DNA of 64,000 bases from CAYJBH01 sp964368625 (GTDB lineage: Bacteria > Bacillota > Clostridia > Oscillospirales > Ruminococcaceae), in assembly GCA_964368625.1 (NCBI GenBank), contig CAYJBH010000005.1, positions 43,920 to 107,919 of the forward strand, in the 5' to 3' direction. Positions 25,111 through 33,762 of this stretch are shown here, in pieces. The notes under the pieces are model-generated. The model saw nothing but the letters and a program-made list of their open reading frames with translations. It was not told where the DNA came from and ran no database searches. A program made the translations under genes and the position numbers. Each line of letters starts with the position of its first letter. Positions within the stretch are counted from its first letter, which is position 1.

Positions 25111-25782
25111 TTATTTATACCATGGCAGATCAACATGAATATCTATCGGATAGAAGCCCAGCTCCTCGTCCTGCTTTTTGTAAAACTCTCGGTTAATGGT
25201 AGAACACAGCAGCGGTAGTTTGCACTTACATGAAATCTCCTCAGCGTAATCCCTGCTACTTAGTGCCATGTCTCTTGTCGTTTCATGACCCAGATGCGTG
25301 TTGTTAACAAGGTGCGTTGCCTTTAAACGGGAAGTTTTTTCTATCTCGGCTAATATTTCTAAAGCAGAATCGGCAGATGATATCTGAATTCGGTTTCGAT
25401 TAACTACATATATCATACTATAAGCTGAATTTTCAATCCCATTTGCATATCGACCAAGCGCCGTTGCCCCAACATCATCACCACCTACGTCGATAACTAC
25501 CGTTCCCGCTCCCTTAATTGCACTATCAAGCGATATAGAAAGTGCAGGTATATCAAGGTTTGTGTTGGCATAATCGCTAGCTAGCATCTTTATGCCGTTT
25601 GCTTTGGCAATATCAGCAAAATCAGCAGTTCTGAAATATGGATTAACTATATCAAGATCAGCCAACATTACATCCCTGCCATCCATTTTTAGATCAAGTG
25701 CTAGGTTAACCGCAAAGTTAGTTTTGCCGCTTCCGTAATGGCCGCAGATAATTATAACCTCTGATAACTGATTTAATTTCAT
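25111..25782 (-). CDS. MinD/ParA-like P-loop ATPase of the VOR/KOR locus
   Basis: A 223-residue SIMIBI-class P-loop NTPase. The Walker A loop is CGHYGSGKTNFAVNLAL near residue 13, LADLDIVNPYF near 40 carries the switch Asp, and VVIDVGGDDVGATALGRY near 98 is the Walker B/switch II region. The deviant-Walker signature Lys is absent (GSGKT rather than KGGxGKT). It lacks the Cys pair of Nbp35/Mrp Fe-S carriers. The gene is directly upstream of the oxidoreductase subunits and same-strand, a conserved neighbourhood in Clostridia as I recall, so a role in assembling or activating that enzyme is possible but unproven. Confidence 0.75.
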   Translation of the reverse strand: MKLNQLSEVIIICGHYGSGKTNFAVNLALDLKMDGRDVMLADLDIVNPYFRTADFADIAKANGIKMLASDYANTNLDIPALSISLDSAIKGAGTVVIDVGGDDVGATALGRYANGIENSAYSMIYVVNRNRIQISSADSALEILAEIEKTSRLKATHLVNNTHLGHETTRDMALSSRDYAEEISCKCKLPLLCSTINREFYKKQDEELGFYPIDIHVDLPWYK

Positions 25783-25914
25783 CCGTTTTCCGCCTCACAC
25801 CTTAGATAAAAGGTCGTTTGTACGCCTATTCTTTATATTATATCAAAAAAAAGTCGAAAACGCAACAATAAAACTAACAGATAAAAAAAGCCGATATCAG
25901 CATAGCTGCCAACA

Positions 25915-25964
25915 AAGAAAAAGCTAGCACTAAATCATCAAAAATTAAGTGCCAGCTTTTTCTT
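25915..25964 (-). terminator. Terminator in the 25783-26192 gap
   Basis: A long stem with arms AAGAAAAAGCTAGCACT (25915-25931) and AGTGCCAGCTTTTTCTT (25948-25964), one mismatch, T-rich on the minus strand. It ends the CBS-protein/NUDIX transcript. The rest of this 410-base gap is AT-rich with no gene I can support; a looser hairpin follows the NUDIX stop at about 26150-26176. Confidence 0.8.
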
Positions 25965-26192
25965 ATAAATAATATTCTTAATAATTAAGCTAAATATATT
26001 AAAATAAACATTTAGATTTATGATAACCTGGTTTGCCTAAAGCTTTTTAGATGCGATTATTTTTTTGTTTTTTAACCTTTACATCTATTTTGGGCAGCCA
26101 CCCATATCCATTACAAGCAAAAAAATAGGTAAAGCAGGTTAGAGGTCATAATTTTTCTTAAAAAATAATTCGCCTTACCCGTTCTTATTTAT

Positions 26193-26723
26193 CTATCTGT
26201 TTTTTATCATCTCGTTTAACGCGAGTATAGCATAGGTTGTTTTGCCATCAATAATCCTACCATCGAACACCGCATCAACAGCTTCACTAAGCGGCATTTT
26301 AAATACGGTTAGCTCTTCATCCTCATCTAAATTTTGTTGTGATGGCTTAATATCCGTAGCATAGTAAACATATATTATTTCGTCGCAATAGCCACAGGTA
26401 GGAATAATTTTCCCCAAAGGCTTAATGTTATCCGAGGTAATTCCGGCCTCCTCAATAAGCTCTCTGCCTGCCGTTATCATCGGCTCTTCATTTGGCTCTA
26501 ACTTACCTGCCGGTATCTCGATAAGCTCCTCGCCTACCGCATATCTAAACTGTTTAACAAGATATATTTCGTTGTTCTCATCCATCGCAATAACACCTGC
26601 GCCGCCCATATGGCGAACAACATCTCGGCTTGCAACATTTCCCTTTTCTGTTTCAACCGTATCGTGATAAACCTTTACGACCTTTCCATCATAAACAAGG
26701 TCGGAACTAATCTTCTTCTCCAT
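26193..26723 (-). CDS. NUDIX hydrolase, ADP-ribose pyrophosphatase type
   Basis: A 176-residue cytoplasmic NUDIX enzyme, most like NudF/ADP-ribose pyrophosphatase, which hydrolyses ADP-ribose to AMP and ribose 5-phosphate. The NUDIX box is complete at about residues 72-94: GKLEPNEEPMITAGRELIEEAG, matching GX5EX7REUXEEXG. Also typical are VVRHMGGAGVIAMDENNEIYLVKQFRYAVGEELIEIPAG and the downstream TCGYCDEIIYVYYA. Its start overlaps the end of the CBS-protein gene by 17 bases, so the two are translationally coupled. Confidence 0.93.
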   Translation of the reverse strand: MEKKISSDLVYDGKVVKVYHDTVETEKGNVASRDVVRHMGGAGVIAMDENNEIYLVKQFRYAVGEELIEIPAGKLEPNEEPMITAGRELIEEAGITSDNIKPLGKIIPTCGYCDEIIYVYYATDIKPSQQNLDEDEELTVFKMPLSEAVDAVFDGRIIDGKTTYAILALNEMIKNR

Positions 26724-27624
26724 CTAAAGTCTCCTGTGTTGCAAAGCAGAACACCTTCTCTATGCGACGCTCGCTCACCTCTTTAACGGTAAAGCTAATT
26801 CCGCCGTGTTCTAAAATTATCTCCTCGTCCTTCGACGGAATATGTCCTATTTTTGCTATTATAAAACCCGAAACGGTATCGTAATCCTCGTCATCATCCT
26901 CGCTTGCCTCCGGCATATCTACCAGAAGAATTTTGAAAAGTTCCTCCAGCTCAACACCACCATCGCATAACACACCGTCGTCTACCCTTTGGAATTCCTC
27001 CTCCTCGCTATCGTATTCATCCCAGATATTTCCAACAATCTGTTCTAAAATATCCTCCATTGTAACAAGGCCGGATGTTCCGCCATACTCATCCACCACT
27101 ATGGCAACATGGGTATGTTTCTCCCTAAGTTCGATTAACAGCTGTCTCGCTTTACAACTTTCCGGAACAAATATCGGCTGTCGCATTACCTCGTGAATAG
27201 GTCTATCGATATTCTCTTTTGATTGAGCAAAATCCGATAGCATATCCTTAATGTAAAGTATACCCACAATGTTATCAAGAGTTTTGGAATATACCGGCAA
27301 CCTGGAAAAGCCCTCTTCCAGTGATAGCTCCATAGCATGCTGGATACTCTCGTTCATCTCTACCGCCGCAATCTCGGTTCTATGTGTCATAATCTGAATT
27401 GCGGTAACGTCGGAAAGTTCTAAGATATTATCGATCATCTCGCTTTGTTCAGCATCTATAACATCATTTTCTCCGGCATCCTGAACCATCTGCTTCACCT
27501 CATCCTCGGTAAGCGTCCGCCGAACGCTAAAATAGAATCTATATAGCAGGTATCCGGCTATTAGGCAAAGAAAAAATGCCGTAGCAAAGCCAGCGGCAAA
27601 GGTAGTAATACTATCGGGGTCCAT
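26707..27624 (-). CDS. CorC/HlyC-like CBS-domain protein
   Basis: A 305-residue protein of the hemolysin/CorC group. One N-terminal membrane segment (residues 9-31, TTFAAGFATAFFLCLIAGYLLYRFYF) is followed by two CBS domains (about 75-200; QIMTHRTEIAAVEMNES, FSRLPVYSKTLDNIVGILYIKDML, HVAIVVDEYGGTSGLVTMEDILEQIVGNIWDEYD) and a C-terminal CorC/transporter-associated domain (about 215-295; DTVSGFIIAKIGHIPSKDEEI). The full DUF21 multi-span membrane domain of CNNM/YhdP proteins is missing; only a single anchor is present. Proposed roles in this family are Mg/Co efflux control. It is the first gene of a two-gene unit with the NUDIX hydrolase. Confidence 0.88.
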   Translation of the reverse strand: MDPDSITTFAAGFATAFFLCLIAGYLLYRFYFSVRRTLTEDEVKQMVQDAGENDVIDAEQSEMIDNILELSDVTAIQIMTHRTEIAAVEMNESIQHAMELSLEEGFSRLPVYSKTLDNIVGILYIKDMLSDFAQSKENIDRPIHEVMRQPIFVPESCKARQLLIELREKHTHVAIVVDEYGGTSGLVTMEDILEQIVGNIWDEYDSEEEEFQRVDDGVLCDGGVELEELFKILLVDMPEASEDDDEDYDTVSGFIIAKIGHIPSKDEEIILEHGGISFTVKEVSERRIEKVFCFATQETLDGEED

Positions 27625-28022
27625 TCGGTTCTCCTATATGTTGGCACTTACATGTTGATATAACAAAATACTGTAATTACAATATACTGTTATATTAACA
27701 GTTATCATTCGTAATGTAAAGAAATTGAAGGATTTTCTACAAATTGCACAAAAAACAATCTCAATGCATCGTCGTTATTTCTATTGTCTTTGTTTTTCCC
27801 TTCTTAAGTTTAGAGGTAATTAATATTGGGGGACAATTTAAAGCAAGCCTACCCCTTCCTTTTAATATATGCTATACAAGCTCTGCGGTTTGACCTTTTT
27901 AATAAAAACGGCAAAAAATCGTCCGATTTTCTATCATTCATCTACAAGCAATCGAATTAATGCAAAAACCTAACCAAAAATTTCAACTGCTTGTATAAAA
28001 CAGATAAAATTGTATTTTTTTG

Positions 28023-28051
28023 TTGCATGTTGCATAAAAATATGTTAACAT
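28023..28051 (+). promoter_or_regulatory. Candidate promoter in the 27625-28131 gap
   Basis: TTGCAT at 28023-28028, a 17-base spacer and TAACAT at 28046-28051, about 80 bases before the binding-protein gene. The remaining gap holds no gene I can support. Near the CBS-protein start are two short palindromes, TGTAATTACA and CTGTTA-TAT-TAACAG (about 27671-27707), which could be a control site for the minus-strand gene. Confidence 0.45.
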
Positions 28052-28131
28052 TTGAATTAATTTAATATTAGTTGCGAAATATGTGCACGATTTCACTATT
28101 ATTAAATTTCTAAATTTGATTGGAGGAACTT

Positions 28132-29307
28132 ATGAAAAAGCGGATATTATTATTACTTCTAACAGCGACACTACTTTTTTCTTTTGCAGCCTGTTCACAA
28201 CCGGAAACTGCCACAGAGACAGCTACTACAACAGACACTACCGAATCGGCCACAACCGATGAAGCAACATCAACCGGCGAAGGCTTTACCATTGGATTTG
28301 CAAATGTATTCGTAGGAAACACATGGCGCGCGCAATATGTTGCCGATGCTCAGGCAATGGCTGATCAACTAATTGCAGAGGGAAGACTGGCTGACTTTAT
28401 TATCACCGATGCAGACAATGATGTATCAAAACAGATAACACAGATTAACAACATGATCGATGAAGGCGTTGACGCTATCATGATAACACCGGTATCGGCA
28501 ACATCACTTGAAACCGTTATCGACCGTGCTCATTCCGAAGGAATCATCGTGTTAATCGCTGGCGACCCTGCAGCCTACGAGGGTACATACTTTGTTGGTG
28601 GCGACAACGAGAGTTTTGCACAGCTTAACATCGAATGGCTGGTAACAGAGTTAGACGGCAAAGGAAGCATCGTTCAGCTAACAGGTGTAGAGGGCAACTC
28701 GGCAGATAAAATTCGTGTTGACATCTACAACGAAGAGCTTGCAAAGTATCCCGACATCGAGGTATTAGCAACCGCTCCTGCAAGCTGGAACGCAACCGAA
28801 GCTCAGGCAGTTATGTCTACATTCCTTTCAACCTACGAGACCATCGATGCAGTATTGCAGCAGGATGTTACAGCACCTGGGGTTTTGATGGCATATGAAA
28901 ACGCCGGTAAGGACGCAGGCATAATGATTGGCGATGCTACATATGGATTCTTACGTTCATGGGCAGAGAGCGAAACGCTAAACTGCGTTACATATGCAAC
29001 CCATCCCGGCCAGATTTGTGATGCATTAAATGTTACCATGAGACTTTTAGAGGGATACACTCTCGACGAGTCTATCCTTGTGGCAAACCCACTAGATCCT
29101 GAATTAATGAACACTATTCTACTTGAGCCTCCCTATATTGTTACAAACGAAGCGCAACCGGATGCTCCTTGGATGCAGAGATTTAAGTATGCAAAATCCA
29201 TCAGCGTTGATGAAGCTGTAGCCATAGGCGAAGGCATGTCTGATGCAGACACACTAGACGGATGGATGAGTCAGGAACAAATCGATTCATTCTTTATAGA
29301 TATGTAA
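28132..29307 (+). CDS. Rbs/Mgl-type ABC transporter substrate-binding lipoprotein
   Basis: A 391-residue periplasmic-binding-protein (Peripla_BP_4) type lipoprotein. The signal KKRILLLLLTATLLFSFAAC with lipobox Cys near residue 20 is followed by a Thr-rich linker. The mature domain begins TIGFANVFVGNTWRAQYVADAQAMADQL, with the ribose-binding-protein-like DADNDVSKQITQINNMIDEGVDAIMITPVSATSL near residue 100. This class binds monosaccharides, polyols, nucleosides or signals such as AI-2; the ligand here is unknown. The ATG at 28132 follows GGAGGAAC; the in-frame TTG at 28120 is rejected. Its leader and ribosome site closely resemble those of the lipoprotein at 3599. A hairpin follows the gene. 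Confidence 0.93.
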   Translation: MKKRILLLLLTATLLFSFAACSQPETATETATTTDTTESATTDEATSTGEGFTIGFANVFVGNTWRAQYVADAQAMADQLIAEGRLADFIITDADNDVSKQITQINNMIDEGVDAIMITPVSATSLETVIDRAHSEGIIVLIAGDPAAYEGTYFVGGDNESFAQLNIEWLVTELDGKGSIVQLTGVEGNSADKIRVDIYNEELAKYPDIEVLATAPASWNATEAQAVMSTFLSTYETIDAVLQQDVTAPGVLMAYENAGKDAGIMIGDATYGFLRSWAESETLNCVTYATHPGQICDALNVTMRLLEGYTLDESILVANPLDPELMNTILLEPPYIVTNEAQPDAPWMQRFKYAKSISVDEAVAIGEGMSDADTLDGWMSQEQIDSFFIDM

Positions 29308-29332
29308 TTAGCATAACCGAAAAAATTGAAAC

Positions 29333-29363
29333 TCGCCGTTTCTCTGCAAAAGGGAAACGGCGA
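29333..29363 (+). terminator. Intercistronic hairpin after the binding-protein gene
   Basis: A perfect 10-bp stem, TCGCCGTTTC at 29333-29342 and GAAACGGCGA at 29354-29363, with no T tract. It lies between binding-protein and ATPase genes and probably stabilises the upstream message so that binding protein is made in excess. Confidence 0.7.
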
Positions 29364-29382
29364 AGTACAAGGAGATTGTTAC

Positions 29383-30885
29383 ATGGCAACAATAAAATGC
29401 AACGAGATAAGCAAATCATACGGCGCTGTAACCGCCCTTAAAGGAGTTACGATGGAGGTTGACTCAGGTGAGGTTCGGGCTCTGTTTGGCGGTAACGGTT
29501 CCGGAAAAAGCACCATGGCAAAAATCATCGGTGGATTTGTAAGACCTTCTAAAGGAGAATTAATATTTAACGGCTCTGCTGTATCATTCGATTCCCCTGC
29601 TAAGGCAAAGAAAAGCCGCGTTATAATTACTGCACAAGAGCTAAGTCTTTTTCCAAATCTTACCCTGGTTGAAAATCTCACTATATGCAATATGCCTACG
29701 AAAACAGGCTGTGTTAACAGAAAAAGCATGAGAAAAATGGCCGAAGAGGCATTAAAGCAGGTTAAGTTATCAGAGCTTATCGACCAAACCGTGGACTCGC
29801 TATCTCTTAACCAAAAGTACATGGTTGAATTTGCAAAGGCTTTGGTACAAAAGCCTGAGGTGTTAATACTTGACGAGATAACATCTGCCCTTTACCGCGA
29901 AGAGGTTGCAATAGTTGAATCGGTGGTAAAGTCGCTGAAAGCCAGCGGATGTAGCGTTATTTTTGTTTCGCACCGCATGCCCGAAATATATGCAATGTGC
30001 GATACAATAACAATTTTAAGAAACGGTGATTTAGTTGGAACTTATGAGGTTGCAAAGAAAACTAAAAACGAGCTACTTTCTTTAATGACCGGCAGAAACA
30101 TCACCGATGTTGAGGTTGCTGAACCATTGCAGGAAACTAATGATAAAACCGAACTGCTCTCGGTAAAACAGCTACGCACCCTTTCCGATCGCACGGCGGT
30201 AGACCTTGTTGTTTATGAAGGCGAGGTTGTTGGTGTTGCCGGCTTGCAGGGTAATGGACAATCGGAATTAGTACGTGCATTATTCGCAATGGACAATCCG
30301 GTTTCGATTAATCTTGAAGGTGTTCCTACCATTATTAAAAACCCCGGAATGGCCGTTAGGAAAGGAATAGCATTTATTTCTGGTGAACGTGAACTTGAGG
30401 GAACCTTTTCTAACCGTTCTATTCTTGAAAACGTTAGCGCAATTACCGATCTTGTTCTTAATCGAAGAAAAAACACAACAGAACAATTAGATCTTCTTAA
30501 AAAATATAATGTTGTTATGAACAACGCATCGCAGCAGATACAAACGCTTAGCGGCGGTAACCAACAAAAGGTTGTTATGGCAAGATGGACCGCCATAGAA
30601 CCCAAGGTTATCCTTGCCGACGACCCAACCAAGGGGATTGACGTAAATGCCCGACGCGATGTGCATCAACTTATAAGAGAGCTTACACAGCGAGGTTCTG
30701 TAGTTATATTTGTATCCGGTGATGACGAGGAGCTGGTTGAGCTAACTCGATCGGTTTCGTTTTCTCGGGTTTTAGTTATGTGTGATGGTATGATTGCAAA
30801 AACACTACATGGCTCTGATATAACCACCGAAAATATTGCTACATATGCAATGCCAAAGGGGAACGAGGTGAAAGAAGTACAGTGA
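29383..30885 (+). CDS. ABC sugar-type transporter ATPase with two ABC domains (RbsA/MglA type)
   Basis: A 500-residue duplicated ATPase energising import by the two permeases that follow. The first ABC domain has Walker A GGNGSGKS near residue 45, an unusual signature (DSLSLNQKYMVEFAKAL) and Walker B VLILDEITSAL. The second has the degenerate Walker A GLQGNGQSELVRALF near 287 and intact LSGGNQQKVVMARW and VILADDPTKGIDVNARRD; this asymmetry is normal for RbsA/MglA. The ATG at 29383 follows AAGGAG; an earlier in-frame start would place the hairpin inside the coding region and is rejected. Its stop overlaps the next start by 4 bases. Confidence 0.93.
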   Translation: MATIKCNEISKSYGAVTALKGVTMEVDSGEVRALFGGNGSGKSTMAKIIGGFVRPSKGELIFNGSAVSFDSPAKAKKSRVIITAQELSLFPNLTLVENLTICNMPTKTGCVNRKSMRKMAEEALKQVKLSELIDQTVDSLSLNQKYMVEFAKALVQKPEVLILDEITSALYREEVAIVESVVKSLKASGCSVIFVSHRMPEIYAMCDTITILRNGDLVGTYEVAKKTKNELLSLMTGRNITDVEVAEPLQETNDKTELLSVKQLRTLSDRTAVDLVVYEGEVVGVAGLQGNGQSELVRALFAMDNPVSINLEGVPTIIKNPGMAVRKGIAFISGERELEGTFSNRSILENVSAITDLVLNRRKNTTEQLDLLKKYNVVMNNASQQIQTLSGGNQQKVVMARWTAIEPKVILADDPTKGIDVNARRDVHQLIRELTQRGSVVIFVSGDDEELVELTRSVSFSRVLVMCDGMIAKTLHGSDITTENIATYAMPKGNEVKEVQ

Positions 30886-31853
30886 TAATTAATAAAATAA
30901 TACGATCAACGTCATTTCCGGCGTTTGTTCTAATGGTTGTAGTTTATATCATCAACCTAATAATAGTAACCGGCTTTTCCGGCTCATCTGCCTTGTTGAG
31001 CTTTGTTAACCTATCTGTACCTTTAGTTTGTTTAACCGTAGGTTTATCGGTAGTTGTTATCGGCGGTGGATTTGATGTTTCTTTAGGAGCAATAGTTTGC
31101 GTTGTAAATGTTGCATACGTAACCTTTGTTGACATGGGATATTCTGTTATTGTTTCGGCACTTATCGGCATAGGTCTTGCCCTTGTTATCGGAGTTTTAA
31201 ACGGTGTTATGGTAGGATGGTTTAGACTCAACCCGTTGTTAACCACCTTTGCTACAACATCGGTTGCAACCGGATTAGCCCTATTTATTATGCCTACCCC
31301 AAGCGGCACAGGAAACTCTGATTTCGTTCGCTTTTATAGCACAGGAAATATCTTAGGAATACCTACATCATTATTCTTTATGTTTCTACCCATAGTATTA
31401 TGGTGGATAATATGCTTAACTCCACTGGGCACATGGATTTACGCGGTAGGTAAAAACGAGAAGAAGGCATACTTCTCCGGCATTCCCGCGAACCTTGTTC
31501 ATTTTTTAACATATATCTTTTCTGCATTTTGCGCTGCTATAGGTGCCATTGCATTATCGGGAAACATTGGCGGCGGTAATCCCACCGTAGGATTAAGCCT
31601 TTCTATGAGTGCTGTTGCAGCTGTAGTTATAGGCGGCGTTGCTCTAACCGGTGGTGAAGGGCGTCCGCTCGGAACAATGTTTGGCGCACTTTTTATGTAT
31701 CTAATAACATATACCGTTTACGGAGCAAAAATTCCGGCCTATTACCAAAGCCTTTCCACCGCTATTATCATCTTAGTTGGAGTTCTTATAATGTCTCTTG
31801 TTAAGAAGCGGAAGGCGAAACGAAATGTAACAATACAAGGTAACAAGGGGTGA
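30882..31853 (+). CDS. ABC transporter permease (RbsC type), first
   Basis: A 323-residue polytopic membrane permease of the branched-chain/ribose family (about 8-10 spans). Family markers are VGLSVVVIGGGFDVSLGAIVCVVNVAY near residue 50, ALVIGVLNGVMVGWFRLNPLLTTFATTSVATGLAL near 105, and GNEKKAYFSGI-like loop followed by AAVVIGGVALTGGEGRPLGTMFGAL. It begins at a GTG overlapping the ATPase stop codon (GTGA), implying coupled translation. It forms a heterodimer with the next product. Confidence 0.92.
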   Translation: MIINKIIRSTSFPAFVLMVVVYIINLIIVTGFSGSSALLSFVNLSVPLVCLTVGLSVVVIGGGFDVSLGAIVCVVNVAYVTFVDMGYSVIVSALIGIGLALVIGVLNGVMVGWFRLNPLLTTFATTSVATGLALFIMPTPSGTGNSDFVRFYSTGNILGIPTSLFFMFLPIVLWWIICLTPLGTWIYAVGKNEKKAYFSGIPANLVHFLTYIFSAFCAAIGAIALSGNIGGGNPTVGLSLSMSAVAAVVIGGVALTGGEGRPLGTMFGALFMYLITYTVYGAKIPAYYQSLSTAIIILVGVLIMSLVKKRKAKRNVTIQGNKG

Positions 31854-31857
31854 TGTA

Positions 31858-32838
31858 ATGCAGATAACAAAACAGCGAATCTTGACCTCACTATCACCAA
31901 AAAATAATGTTTACAGCATACCGTTGGTAATAGTGATATTAATGTTTATAATCGGTGAGATTATTCGTAACGGTTTTGCCTCAAGCAACAATATAGGTAG
32001 TGTTTTAACGCTTGCCTGTATATTAGCAATAGCAACCTACGCACAGAGCACTGCCGTTCTTTCCGGAGCAGGAGGTTTAGACCTTACAATCGGTCCGGTA
32101 ATAACTATGTCGGCACTTATTGGATCTAGTGTTTGTATGGCACAGGCGGGAAGAATTCCTCTCGCCCTGTTAACAGTACTTATAATCGGTGGTATCGTTG
32201 GCCTAATCAATGCATCCGGCATTCAGTTCGTAGGAATACCACCACTTATCATGACGTTGTTTATGGCTTCGGTTGTTGATGGATTCACACTTGCCTACAC
32301 CCAAGGAAGTACCGTTCCCAGCATGCCCAAGATAATGCTTCAGATAGGCAGACCTATTTATGACGGAGCAATGCTTAGATGGTTGCTGATTATAACACTT
32401 ATATTAACTGTATTAGTTGAGCTGATAATTCGGCGCTCAAAGATGGGAAAATCTATCTATCTTGTTGGTAGCAACCGAAATGCAGCAAGATTATCAGGAT
32501 TTAATGTAAACAAAACCGTTATATTTGCATATGTTTTTGCAGGCATGCTATCTGCCATTGCAGGATTTGTTTTGGTATCATATAGCGGAAGCGGAATGTT
32601 ACGTATGGGAGATAGCTATACAATGACCTCAATCGCAGCAACCGTTATTGGCGGAACCAAGATGAGCGGCGGAGAGGGTAAGCTTTCCGGTGGTTTTCTA
32701 GGAGCAGTTATATTTACACTGCTAACCAACCTGCTACTGGCAATGGGAATGGGAGCAGGAACAAGAACAATGGTTGAGGGATTAGTATTACTTGTAATTC
32801 TCTTAATCTATACACGTGGCGACAAGCTAAGACAATAG
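31858..32838 (+). CDS. ABC transporter permease (RbsC type), second
   Basis: A 326-residue partner permease of the same fold. Markers are STAVLSGAGGLDLTIGPVITMSALIG near residue 65, GGIVGLINASGIQFVGIPPLIMTLFMASVVDGFTLAY, YLVGSNRNAARLSGFNVNKT near 200 and SIAATVIGGTKMSGGEGKLSGGFLGAV. It starts 4 bases after the first permease gene. Two distinct RbsC-like permeases rather than one homodimer set this importer apart from classical ribose transport and are more typical of nucleoside/BMP-type or specialised importers. Confidence 0.92.
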   Translation: MQITKQRILTSLSPKNNVYSIPLVIVILMFIIGEIIRNGFASSNNIGSVLTLACILAIATYAQSTAVLSGAGGLDLTIGPVITMSALIGSSVCMAQAGRIPLALLTVLIIGGIVGLINASGIQFVGIPPLIMTLFMASVVDGFTLAYTQGSTVPSMPKIMLQIGRPIYDGAMLRWLLIITLILTVLVELIIRRSKMGKSIYLVGSNRNAARLSGFNVNKTVIFAYVFAGMLSAIAGFVLVSYSGSGMLRMGDSYTMTSIAATVIGGTKMSGGEGKLSGGFLGAVIFTLLTNLLLAMGMGAGTRTMVEGLVLLVILLIYTRGDKLRQ

Positions 32839-32887
32839 AAACTTCGCGAACATACTAACAATATTAACAAAGGAGAAACAATCTATT

Positions 32888-33742
32888 ATGGAGTTTCCTA
32901 TTGTATACGACAAAAATGATGTACAGATACAAAAGATTAACGACGAGGTTTATTATCGGGTTGGAAATCTTGAAAAGAAACGTCAATGCAACGGTGGATT
33001 TATAGTTCTAGAGGACTGCACAGTTGCGGTGGATGTTCCGAGCGAAGAGGCGGCTATAGAAATGCTTAGCGAGTCTTTAGAGCTGTTTTCAAGGCCGATT
33101 AAGCATGCTATCATAACACATGCCCACCCCGACCACGACCTTGGAATTGCCCATTTTGAAAAGGTAGGCGGAATTCATTTTTACGGTTCCTTTAACGCAA
33201 CAAACGAGTTTAAGGAACAAAAAATACCCAAGCCTAAACTCTTTTCAGGCGTGTTAACCTCGTTCACCATACCTTCAGCATCGGTTGAAATTATTTTGGA
33301 AAAGGTTCCCATTCAGGCGCATTCGCCCTGGGATATATTGGTACACCTGCCCAAATACAACCTTATGTTCACCGGCGACCTTGTTGCCTGCGAACCAATA
33401 CTGTATCTTGAAAGCTGTTCACTATCCGGATGGATTGACTATCTTAAAAAATTGCAACAGCGTGAAATATCAATCTTTGCAAGAGGACATGGCGGCTGCA
33501 TGGGTAGCGAATGTATTGAGGATGAAATCAAGTATCTAACTGCTCTACGCTCGGTTGCTGGTTATATGTATGAAAATATAACAATAACTAAAGACGACAT
33601 TAGTGATGAGAAAATGGGCGTTGTGCTAAAGAATTTGTGCGATGCCGGCAATAGGGATGCATTATATCTGTACGAAAAATCGGCAGAAGCCGCACACTAC
33701 CAACTTACACAATTCTATAGATACGGTTTATCCATAGAATAA
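32888..33742 (+). CDS. Metallo-beta-lactamase-fold hydrolase
   Basis: A 284-residue cytoplasmic metallohydrolase. The metal-binding HxHxDH motif is intact near residue 75 (THAHPDHDLG); further ligands are the Asp of FTGDLVACE near 162 and the His of FARGHGGCMG near 203. The substrate could be a lactone, thioester, cyclic amide or phosphodiester. It follows the importer genes by about 50 bases with AAGGAGA upstream and precedes the amidase gene by 20 bases, so it likely acts on the imported compound. The C-terminal 70 residues are helical and without a known domain. Confidence 0.85.
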   Translation: MEFPIVYDKNDVQIQKINDEVYYRVGNLEKKRQCNGGFIVLEDCTVAVDVPSEEAAIEMLSESLELFSRPIKHAIITHAHPDHDLGIAHFEKVGGIHFYGSFNATNEFKEQKIPKPKLFSGVLTSFTIPSASVEIILEKVPIQAHSPWDILVHLPKYNLMFTGDLVACEPILYLESCSLSGWIDYLKKLQQREISIFARGHGGCMGSECIEDEIKYLTALRSVAGYMYENITITKDDISDEKMGVVLKNLCDAGNRDALYLYEKSAEAAHYQLTQFYRYGLSIE

Positions 33743-33762
33743 TTACAGGAGAACATAAGATT

